The notes under the pieces were generated by a model, which was not told the origin of the DNA, made no database searches, and worked only from the letters and a program-made list of their open reading frames with translations. DNA of 8,479 bases from Tannerellaceae bacterium (GTDB lineage: Bacteria; Bacteroidota; Bacteroidia; Bacteroidales; Tannerellaceae), in assembly GCA_031279915.1 (NCBI GenBank), contig JAITHO010000200.1:1-8479 (forward strand). The letters are read 5' to 3'. Position numbers and translations under genes: made by a program. This document shows positions 1 through 6,332 of this stretch, piece after piece. Position 1 is the first letter of the stretch. Every line of letters begins with the position of its first letter.

Positions 1-289
1 GCCTCCGGAGAAAATTTCTGGAGGCTCTGTCAGATGAAATTTCCGGAGGATTTTTTTTCTGGAGGCTCTGTCAAATGAAATTTCCTCCGGAGAATTTTTC
101 TGGAGGCTCTGTCAGATGAAATTTCCTCCGGAGATTTTTTTTGGAGGTTCTGTCAAATGAAATTTCCTCCGGAGATTTTTTTTGGAGGCTCTGTCAAATG
201 AAATTTCCTCCGGAGAATTTTTTTGGAGGCTCTGTCAGATGATATTTCCTCCGTAGAAATTTATTGGAGGCTCTGTCAGATGATATTTT
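1..289. repeat. Tandem array A, exact 41-bp period
   Basis: The motif GGAGGCTCTGTCA (one base changed in one copy) begins at 20, 61, 102, 143, 184, 225 and 266, always 41 bases apart. There are six full copies, a partial copy at the window edge (1-19) and a partial copy that fades near 289. Each unit runs GGAGGCTCTGTCA, an ATGAAAT stretch, a palindromic core CTCCGGAG, then a T-run. The CCTCC of the core can also pair with the GGAGG that opens the next unit, enclosing the T-run in a loop. Copies differ by a few substitutions and almost no indels. Because 41 is not a multiple of three, the array is not coding. It begins before the window, so its true size is unknown. Confidence 0.95.
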
Positions 290-404
290 CATTGATTATA
301 GCGATGTGTATGCGGCAGCAATCGGTTTTATCAATGGAAAGGCAAGGGAGCGGGGGCGGTATATGGCGATGGAGGCAATGAAAAAAGCCGCCAGAGCAGG
401 TTGA
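243..404 (+). pseudogene. 3' remnant of an unidentified gene, fused to array A
   Basis: After the array breaks down near 290, the plus strand reads in one frame to a TGA at 402-404. The translation begins IDYSDVYAAAIGFINGKARE and ends MKKAARAG. It looks like genuine protein: amphipathic, alanine- and lysine/arginine-rich, probably helical. The frame is open from 243 because a TGA lies at 240-242, and the residues before about 285 come from repeat sequence. There is no convincing start codon. I read it as the C-terminal end of a gene whose upstream part has been replaced by, or lost next to, the repeat array. I do not recognise the family. The last codons overlap the left arm of the 381-415 hairpin. 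A chance open frame cannot be excluded at this length. Confidence 0.35.
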
Positions 405-415
405 TCGGCGGCTTT
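381..415 (-). terminator. Rho-independent terminator of the nhaD gene
   Basis: AAAGCCGCC (384-392) pairs perfectly with GGCGGCTTT (407-415) around a 14-nt loop. Read on the minus strand, the stem ends in GGCGGC followed by six T (complement of 381-386), a standard intrinsic terminator. It lies about 46 bp beyond the antiporter stop codon at 462. On the plus strand there are only three T, so termination there would be weaker. Confidence 0.8.
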
Positions 416-461
416 AATCCGTAAGTTGTGAATCTGGAATTGCTATTGCTATTGCTGGGGA

Positions 462-1871
462 CTAATGTAGCATCATGTATACAATGGCTCCGCTTATATA
501 GCCGGCAAGGGCAAGGAGGGAGAATCGCTTGATGTAATATGTAAATTCTACTTTTTCCATTCCCATCACAATCACCCCTGTGGCCGAGCCTATGATAAGG
601 AGGCTGCCGCCTGTTACGCCGCAGTAGGTGAGGAAGGTCCAGAAACCGCCGTCGGCAACGAAGTTTTGCGCATATTCCGACAGGTCGGCGCCGACCTGTA
701 TGGGATACATTCCCATGGTGGCAGCTACGAGGGCTACGTTGTCGACGCCCGACGACATCAGTCCGATTACGAAGCTTATCAGGTAGGGCTGGTGAATGTA
801 TTTGTCGAGAAAGCCAGACATAAGGGCCAGATGTCCGGAGGTTTCCAGAGCTCCAACGCTCATCAATATCCCAAGGAAGAAGAATATTGTTGCCAAATCA
901 ACGTTCGGCAGCAGAGTGATAACGCGCATCTTGCGAGATTCGCGAAGGTGACGCATTCGGCTATACATGATGTCTGTGTAAAACCATAATACCGCAAGTC
1001 CGAACAGTACGCCGAGGAATGGCGGAAGATTCGTTAGATTTTGGAATACCGGAACCAGCGCCAGCGAAAGTACCCCGATCGACAAGATGGTGATTCGCGC
1101 CTGAGCGGGAATTGTTGGAATAAATTCGTCGACCACCCGCTCGTCGTAGTTAGCTGCACGAAGTTTTTCGCCCTTGCGGAACAAAACAAATGTGCCGATT
1201 ATGAGCGGAACAAGCATGCAAGCCAGGGCCGGCATGAAGAGGTGGGTTATCTGGTGGACGGGGGTTGTATTCTTGCCCACCCAGAGCAGAATTGTTGTAA
1301 CGTCGCCGATGGGGGAGAACGATCCGCCTGCATTGGCCGCAATAACTATCATACAAGCGTACTTGAGCCTGTCGCCGCGGTCGATCACCAGCTTGCGAAG
1401 CACTGCCATCACTACTATCGCCGCCGCCATATTGTCGAGCAGGGGAGCGAACAGAAAGACGGTTATGCAGATCATCCAAAGGAGCTTGCGCTTGTTAGTG
1501 GTGGCAATAAACTCCGTTATGGGAAGGAAGCCTCCATGCTTATCCACCAAATCAACTATTAGCATAGCGCTCATTACAAAAAACAATGTTTCGGTGACGC
1601 TTCCCAAGTTATAAATGATAGCTCGGTTCGAGATGAAATGTATAAACTGTTCGCGATGGGAAAGCCCTACCATATCGGGATTCGTTTCCAGAAAATTGCT
1701 GAAAAACTCATTGCCGCGGCTTACAAAGATGTTGTATGCATCGAACATCAGCAGCATCCAAAGCACTATGGCCATCACTAAAGCTATGGCTGCTTTGTTG
1801 ACATGCAGCTTGTCTTCCATAGCAATGCATACTATTCCTGCAACAAAAACAAAGGGTATGATTACAAACAT
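462..1871 (-). CDS. nhaD: NhaD-type Na+/H+ antiporter
   Basis: A 469-residue polytopic inner-membrane protein that should exchange cytoplasmic Na+ (or Li+) for external H+, giving salt and pH homeostasis. It belongs to the ion transporter (IT) superfamily. The sequence shows about a dozen hydrophobic segments. Family-type motifs include LLDNMAAA (144-151), NAGGSFSPIGDVTT (180-193) and a second half-repeat motif SSGVDNVALVA (373-383), followed by GGSLLIIGSATGV (421-433). The paired acidic/asparagine motifs in both halves fit the inverted-repeat architecture of this superfamily. The length is normal for NhaD. The ATG at 1871 gives a hydrophobic first segment (MFVIIPFVFVAGIVCIAMED), and no upstream in-frame alternative is needed. 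It lies 142 bp downstream of the DUF2156 gene on the same strand, so it may be a separate unit or loosely co-transcribed. A related anion or arsenite transporter is a less likely alternative. Confidence 0.9.
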   Translation of the reverse strand: MFVIIPFVFVAGIVCIAMEDKLHVNKAAIALVMAIVLWMLLMFDAYNIFVSRGNEFFSNFLETNPDMVGLSHREQFIHFISNRAIIYNLGSVTETLFFVMSAMLIVDLVDKHGGFLPITEFIATTNKRKLLWMICITVFLFAPLLDNMAAAIVVMAVLRKLVIDRGDRLKYACMIVIAANAGGSFSPIGDVTTILLWVGKNTTPVHQITHLFMPALACMLVPLIIGTFVLFRKGEKLRAANYDERVVDEFIPTIPAQARITILSIGVLSLALVPVFQNLTNLPPFLGVLFGLAVLWFYTDIMYSRMRHLRESRKMRVITLLPNVDLATIFFFLGILMSVGALETSGHLALMSGFLDKYIHQPYLISFVIGLMSSGVDNVALVAATMGMYPIQVGADLSEYAQNFVADGGFWTFLTYCGVTGGSLLIIGSATGVIVMGMEKVEFTYYIKRFSLLALAGYISGAIVYMMLH

Positions 1872-1938
1872 TTTTTATGTGGTCTTAAAATTAGTGTTAT
1901 AATTATTCGAATTGTAGTCAAATGCGCTTCCAAAGCCG

Positions 1939-1978
1939 GCGGCAAAAGTATGAAAACATTCGAGAATACTTCTGCCGC
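1939..1978 (-). terminator. Possible terminator hairpin after the DUF2156 gene
   Basis: GCGGCAAAAGTAT (1939-1951) pairs with ATACTTCTGCCGC (1966-1978) with a single mismatch around a 14-nt loop. It sits 35-75 bp beyond the stop codon of the DUF2156-like gene and before the antiporter. There is no T-run after the stem on either strand, so it could be a transcript-stabilising hairpin or a weak terminator instead. Confidence 0.35.
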
Positions 1979-2013
1979 ATCGGGGCAAGTCAAGGGCAAG
2001 AATGCGGCAATGT

Positions 2014-2919
2014 TCAGCGCAATGCTCGTGTAGCTCTGTATTTCTCAAGCAGGATTGTGGGATGATATGATCGCTTGGCTTGTCGAAGGCCGGGGATGCC
2101 CAGATCTTCTTCGCGATTGATGTAAATGAAATTCTGGGGAATGTGTGCGGCAAATTCTTGGTTGATTACGCTATATGCTCCGTCAAAGCTAACGTCGGCC
2201 TTCTCAACATGCACTCCGAAGGTGTTGGCATTAATGGGGGCTCCAAAAGCGAAGGCAACGATTTGCTCTTCAACGCATATCGCTCCGCCGGCAAGGCCTA
2301 TCTCGTCGGCATGGTTCAGAGCGAAAGTCATAGAGCGACGCTCGTATTGGAGGGCTCGCTGATAGTCGCCGGCGCTGTTGGCTTTGTACCATTGCGATTC
2401 CAAGCGAAGACATTCGGGAACTAATTCGGAGCTTATGTCGAGGTAGCGGTAGTTATATTGCTTGCGGAAGCGGTTGATGTGATTGCGCTTGGGTTGATAT
2501 TTTTTTCCGGTAAGATTGACGAGATCTTCGCGGAGATAGATGTAATCACAATAGCTTGGATCGGATTCGAAAGTGAAGCCGTCGGGGTAGGTTTCCTCGA
2601 GGATCGCTTTTGAAACTTGGGTGACGCCTAAGATGCTCAGCGGACGACCGTATCGAAGCGAATCTTCTTCGAGCAACGATATAACCGAACGGATATCTCC
2701 ATTGCCGATCGGGAACACGTAAACGTAGCTGCCGTCGATCTCGATGCGAAAACGAATCAGCAGAAAGCCGTCGACTTCGGTATATTCGCTTTTATATAAG
2801 AAGTGCCAACTGCACATGTTGGCAAATGAAATATCGCAACTTTGGATCGGACTATTGAAGGTATAGGAAGTTATGATAGCCTTATCCGTGGGTTCAATAG
2901 CCTTAAATGAGAGATTCAT
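2014..2919 (-). CDS. DUF2156 / phosphatidylglycerol lysyltransferase-like GNAT protein
   Basis: A 301-residue cytosolic protein with no signal peptide or membrane segment. It resembles the DUF2156 family (the soluble LPG_synthase_C domain), which is built from two tandem GNAT-like folds. Landmarks are YIYLREDLVNLTGKKYQPKR (126-145), continuing into NHINRF, and the C-terminal NREEDLGIPGLRQAKRSYHP (268-287), a stretch I associate with this family. Related domains in MprF transfer an aminoacyl group from tRNA to phosphatidylglycerol, but here the membrane flippase half is absent. Stand-alone bacterial members are mostly uncharacterised, so the acceptor is unknown. The ATG at 2919 lies about 30 nt below a good promoter. 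It is divergent from the AraC-type gene at 3033, which suggests, but does not show, that this regulator controls it. Confidence 0.82.
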   Translation of the reverse strand: MNLSFKAIEPTDKAIITSYTFNSPIQSCDISFANMCSWHFLYKSEYTEVDGFLLIRFRIEIDGSYVYVFPIGNGDIRSVISLLEEDSLRYGRPLSILGVTQVSKAILEETYPDGFTFESDPSYCDYIYLREDLVNLTGKKYQPKRNHINRFRKQYNYRYLDISSELVPECLRLESQWYKANSAGDYQRALQYERRSMTFALNHADEIGLAGGAICVEEQIVAFAFGAPINANTFGVHVEKADVSFDGAYSVINQEFAAHIPQNFIYINREEDLGIPGLRQAKRSYHPTILLEKYRATRALR

Positions 2920-2956
2920 ATAGTGGTGATGTTTTATGTTCTGTGTTTGAGTGCGG

Positions 2957-2990
2957 CAAATATACTACAAAGTTTTTTTGTTGAAACAAA
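2957..2990 (-). promoter_or_regulatory. Promoter of the DUF2156 gene
   Basis: On the minus strand, TATATTTG (complement of 2957-2964) is an exact match to the Bacteroides -7 element TAnnTTTG. A TTTG (complement of 2987-2990) lies 22 bp upstream as the -33 element. Transcription would start around 2950, leaving a leader of about 30 nt before the ATG. Confidence 0.6.
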
Positions 2991-3007
2991 ATAAAATTCT
3001 ACCTTTA
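2977..3007 (+). promoter_or_regulatory. Promoter of the AraC-type regulator gene
   Basis: TTTG (2977-2980) and TACCTTTA (3000-3007, seven of eight matches to TAnnTTTG) are separated by 19 bp, the expected Bacteroides -33/-7 spacing. The start codon is 25 bp further on. The element interleaves with the divergent promoter of the DUF2156 gene, so RNA polymerase or a regulator at one site would affect the other. Confidence 0.55.
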
Positions 3008-3032
3008 TGGTAAATAAAAATATAAATGACGT

Positions 3033-3890
3033 ATGAGATATATCTATGATAACAATAAATTAAAGAGCAAGTTGCTGATGTGCGATTGCCTCGACGAAGC
3101 CGACGATATTCTGCGCGATAAGACGTTATACAAAATTATCTGGGTGGAAGAAGGCGAAATTGAACTTATCATCAATCACGAACTATTTGTGTTTGGAGCC
3201 GGCGAAGTTGTTTCGCTCTCTTATCTGCATCACCTCGAAGTGAAGAAAATAAATGGAGTTTACGGCACAATCATGTTCAACAGCCGATTCTTTCATATCA
3301 TTGAGCACGACGACGAAGTGCTTTGCAACGGATTACTTTTCAACGGATCGCTCAACATTGTGAGCTTCAGGATTCCCTCCGAAGAGGATGCTTTCAAGCT
3401 CAGGAGGCTCAAGGATGTTTTTGCCGAGGAGATGAACTTTCGGGATTCGATGCAAGACGAAATGCTGAGGCTCATTCTCAAGAGAGCTCTCATTCTTTGC
3501 TGCCGGATGGCCAGAAACAAGATGGGAGTGAGGCCACAAAACAGCGTGCGATTTGAAATTATGCGCAAGTTCTACGCGCTTGTCGACGAACATTTCCGCG
3601 ATAAAAAACAAGTGCAAGACTATGCCGACATGCTCCACAAATCGCCGCAAACCCTGGCCAATGTTCTTACTTACTATCGACAGCCTTCGGCCATCAAGAT
3701 CATACATAATCGGATCGTTGCCGAAGCCGAACGACTGCTGTACTACACTGCTAAGTCGCCCAAAGAGATTGCGGCTGTTCTTGGATTCGAAGAAATCTCC
3801 CACTTCTCAAGATTCTTCAAGGCGATGACAGGAATAAGCGCCACCGAATTTCGCAGCAGTAACAAACGAGCCGACAAAGCAATCGCATAG
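3033..3890 (+). CDS. AraC family transcriptional regulator
   Basis: A 285-residue DNA-binding regulator. Residues about 25-110 form a beta-rich, cupin-like sensing domain (IIWVEEGEIELIINHELFVF, then GAGEVVSL). Residues about 175-275 are the AraC/XylS-type double helix-turn-helix. The first helix-turn-helix covers about 194-213 (VQDYADMLHKSPQTLANVL). The second, about 242-272, carries the family signature with GFEEISHFSRFFKAMTGISA (251-270). The effector cannot be read from the sequence. The ATG at 3033 fits the promoter at 2977-3007, and the gene ends before a strong terminator, so it is monocistronic. It is divergent from the DUF2156 gene, an arrangement common for a regulator and its target. 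The fucosidase gene downstream is beyond the terminator and probably independent. Confidence 0.9.
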   Translation: MRYIYDNNKLKSKLLMCDCLDEADDILRDKTLYKIIWVEEGEIELIINHELFVFGAGEVVSLSYLHHLEVKKINGVYGTIMFNSRFFHIIEHDDEVLCNGLLFNGSLNIVSFRIPSEEDAFKLRRLKDVFAEEMNFRDSMQDEMLRLILKRALILCCRMARNKMGVRPQNSVRFEIMRKFYALVDEHFRDKKQVQDYADMLHKSPQTLANVLTYYRQPSAIKIIHNRIVAEAERLLYYTAKSPKEIAAVLGFEEISHFSRFFKAMTGISATEFRSSNKRADKAIA

Positions 3891-3934
3891 ACCAACGCCC
3901 TCCGAGCATCCCCCCGCTCATCCCACGACAAAAC

Positions 3935-3978
3935 AAAAAAGCGTGCAAACCATTCAGCCCCGGTTTGCACGCTTTTTT
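3935..3978. terminator. Strong bidirectional intrinsic terminator
   Basis: A 17-bp perfect stem: six A plus GCGTGCAAACC (3935-3951) pairs with GGTTTGCACGC plus six T (3962-3978) around a 10-nt loop. It lies 44 bp after the AraC-type gene and has a T-run on either strand. It separates the regulator from the fucosidase locus. Confidence 0.92.
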
Positions 3979-4140
3979 AGTATGAAGGAGGATGCTTACT
4001 TGCTGCGCTAAACGAATCTCAGAAAAAGATTGCAAATATGCAGCGATATTCAGACGGAGTTTTAACAGACTTCGGCTCTGTCGGAAAATCAAGATTAGGA
4101 AGATCTCATTTTAGAAGTCCCCATAACAACATTTCTACAC

Positions 4141-5308
4141 ATGAAAACAATGCTGCCTTTTATCTTTTTATTATGCTCTGCTTTTTGTTGGCAGGGTATT
4201 GCTCAAACATCATCCAACTCAACGAAAGTCCCCTTGAAGCATGGAGCTCACCGGCTTGGCAGGCGGATGGACAGCGAGATGCAACGTTGGCGCGATTACG
4301 GTCTCGGACAGTTCATTCACTGGGGAGTATATGCCATTCCGGGAGGGCAATGGAAGGGCAAGACTTCGGCGGGAGCCGCCGAATGGTTTCGGTCTGCCGG
4401 ATTGATCAGCAAAGAAGAATACGACGCGCTCTACAAACAATTCAATCCTAAAAGCTTTGATGCCGTCAGATGGGCTAAACAGGCTAAGCAGATGGGTGCA
4501 CGGTATATGATTTTCACAACCAAACATCACGATGGCTTTTGCATGTGGCCAAGTAAATACACTAACTATACGATAGCCAACACTCCATATAAAAAGGATA
4601 TTGTAAAAGCCTTGGTCGATGCATATACTGCCGAGGGTATAGATGTGTATCTCTATTTTTCCATTATAGATTGGAATCATCCGGGGTATACGGGAGGAAA
4701 GCCATTCACCGCTAACGACCTCGCCAACTGGGATACTTTCAATCCTTTCCTTTCGGAAAAAGAGGCTTCACAATATGAAACCTTCAAAACATTCACAAGA
4801 AATCAGTTGATTGAATTGCTGACTAATTATCCTGCCGCCAAGGGGCTTTGGTTCGACGGGACGTGGGAAGGAGCCTGGATGAAACAATCTGCATGGGCCG
4901 ACAGCCTGGGAATGGATGGCCGTAAACGGCGATGCCATCTATGGCGTCAATCATTCCATTCTGGAGAAACAAGACTGGGGATATTCAACGCAAAAAGGCC
5001 AAGACATTTATCTGGTGGTATTCAATAAGCCCATGAACGACATGCTGCGACTGAAAGTTCCGATGCCGCAAAGCCCCGACAGCCTCTACCTGATCGACAA
5101 AGCCCATTTTTTGTCTACCGGCAAACCCGCCCAGCTCAAAGGCGAAGGCAAACCGGCCACTTATTATCGCGATAAAGTGGGAATCTCTTATTTTGACATC
5201 CTCATTCCCAACAGTATTGCAGTACCAAATCAAGCCTTTGTAATCCGTATCCGGCTGAAAACAGTGCATAAAAACGAGGTCGAAGCCTACCAGCAGGCGA
5301 TAATATAG
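4141..5308 (+). pseudogene. GH29 alpha-L-fucosidase, broken by internal deletion
   Basis: The intact enzyme would be an exported glycosidase releasing L-fucose from glycans. The first frame starts at 4141 with a Sec signal peptide (MKTMLPFIFLLCSAFCWQGIAQ), then the GH29 barrel: FIHWGVYAIPG (58-68), IFTTKHHDGF with the substrate-binding histidine pair (124-133), and GLWFDGTWEGAW (235-246), whose Asp239 aligns with the catalytic nucleophile. Family sequence stops after Gly257. The frame then gives 38 unrelated residues to a stop at 5026-5028. From about 4912 the genuine C-terminal part resumes in another frame as WMAVNGDAIYG and runs through a beta-sandwich region to TAG at 5306-5308. By comparison with full-length family members, roughly 120-130 residues are missing between the two parts, including the usual acid/base glutamate region. 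The deletion also shifts the frame. I infer no active enzyme is made. An assembly error is the main alternative. Confidence 0.88.
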
Positions 5309-5316
5309 ACTTCGAG

Positions 5317-5343
5317 CCCATCCGCCAACAAAAAGCGGGTGGG
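5317..5343. other. Small hairpin between convergent genes
   Basis: CCCATCCGC (5317-5325) pairs with GCGGGTGGG (5335-5343), nine pairs with one G-T wobble and a 9-nt loop, just after the fucosidase stop codon. It lies between two convergent genes but lacks a T-run on both strands, so its role as a terminator is doubtful. No other signal is evident in 5309-5422. Confidence 0.3.
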
Positions 5344-5422
5344 AGCTATGCATTCTCGCTCGAAAAATATGCTCGGGCAGGCGGAAATACCCTTTGACAC
5401 ATCCTCCTTTCATAACCAACCA

Positions 5423-6268
5423 TCATGACGAAGCTTTATCATGAGCGGGGGCCGGCTTAGAGGCCGAATCGGTTTGAGAGGCAACGTCCTTTTTGCCATC
5501 CGTCTCCTCCTTCTTTTCTTTTTTGTGATGCTTGCGGTGCGAGAGGTTCAGTTGAGCCTGATGGATTGCGCTGTTGATATTCAGTCGAGCATCCAGCAGC
5601 TGGTCGCGTAAGCTTTCGTCTTGAGCCCCCATCTCGTTCGATCGCCAGGCCACGTTGAGGGTTTCAACTAAAGCCTCGAAGGCCATGTCGACTTCGCGAC
5701 GGATTTCGCCGAGCTTACCCATCTCCACAACCGTCACCTTGTCGATCGAGCGCTCCATATACAGCGACTTGAAGGCATCGTTGGCCGCTTTCGTCATATC
5801 GACGGTATCCATCAAATTCAGAGTCTCGATGGATGGTTTCCACTCGCTTTTCTCGCAGTCTTCCAAGAAATTCGTCATTATTCCGCTCGCATCCTGATAG
5901 CTCGCGCCGGGCAGGTTCTTGTAATTGTTTTTTAGGAAGAGCAAGGTTTTAGTAGCCTGCGTCATGGCCGGATTATCGTAATATTTCGTCATGTTGACGC
6001 AATGCCAAAAATGTAGGTATAGCGCAATGCGTTTCTCGTGCAAATAGGCAATCTTGGCCGTCTGCGCCGAAGCCTGGCTTTGCTTGTACAACGCATCTTC
6101 GCGCCCGAAAGCCGTTCGCAGCAGATTGAAAACATCGCTCGTCATCGCAATTGTGCCGGCCGTTGTTAACAATCCCGCAATGATAAAACTGTCGAAAAAG
6201 TCATAATGTTCAGCGATGTTTAGCCTCCTCAAAAGCAGCTTAAAGCGGAAGGAAATAAACTTGTCCAT
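5423..6268 (-). CDS. DUF6261-like protein of unknown function
   Basis: A 281-residue, mostly alpha-helical protein. Its spacing of conserved features (SYQDASGIMTNFLEDC at 123-138, a central NLMDTVDMTKAANDAFKSLY at 151-170 followed by MERS, then REVDMAFEALVETLNV at 191-206 and a late INSAI) resembles the Bacteroidota family DUF6261. No function is known to me for that family. A hydrophobic stretch at about 26-50 (DSFIIAGLLTTAGTIAMTSD) could be buried helix or a single membrane segment; there is no clear signal peptide. The C-terminus from about 244 is a disordered, lysine/glutamate/serine-rich tail (HRKHHKKEKKEE and onward), possibly nucleic-acid or surface binding. The ATG at 6268 is preceded by an AT-rich leader and a promoter element at the edge of tandem array B. 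The gene is convergent with the broken fucosidase and stands alone. The family call is from memory of sequence pattern and needs a profile search. Confidence 0.6.
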   Translation of the reverse strand: MDKFISFRFKLLLRRLNIAEHYDFFDSFIIAGLLTTAGTIAMTSDVFNLLRTAFGREDALYKQSQASAQTAKIAYLHEKRIALYLHFWHCVNMTKYYDNPAMTQATKTLLFLKNNYKNLPGASYQDASGIMTNFLEDCEKSEWKPSIETLNLMDTVDMTKAANDAFKSLYMERSIDKVTVVEMGKLGEIRREVDMAFEALVETLNVAWRSNEMGAQDESLRDQLLDARLNINSAIHQAQLNLSHRKHHKKEKKEETDGKKDVASQTDSASKPAPAHDKASS

Positions 6269-6304
6269 AATTCTATCTGTTTTCTATTATAATTATTATA
6301 AACG

Positions 6305-6332
6305 CAAATGTAGGAAAAAATCCGAAGCCAAA
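6305..6332 (-). promoter_or_regulatory. Candidate promoter of the DUF6261-like gene, at the edge of array B
   Basis: On the minus strand, TACATTTG (complement of 6305-6312) matches the Bacteroides -7 consensus TAnnTTTG exactly, about 37 bp before the start codon. It straddles the first bases of array B. The nearest TTTG (complement of 6329-6332) is part of the first repeat unit and lies only 16 bp upstream, shorter than usual. The -33 contact would therefore fall inside the repeat, beside its palindrome. Confidence 0.45.

Noticed and set aside
1..289. Coding tandem repeat protein
   Set aside because: The 41-bp period shifts frame at every unit and stops occur in the frames read through.
1041..1614. 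Plus-strand reading frames opposite the antiporter
   Set aside because: They are antisense shadows of a clearly coding membrane protein and lack any domain pattern.
1886..1922. Bacteroides-type promoter for the antiporter (TAATTTTA with upstream TTTG on the minus strand)
   Set aside because: The gap of 25 bp is too long for the -33/-7 pair and the -7 match is imperfect, so it is not listed as a feature.
4074..4082. GGCTCTGTC upstream of the fucosidase, matching part of array A
   Set aside because: It is a nine-base match only, and the string also occurs inside the VOC gene near 7905, so chance is sufficient.
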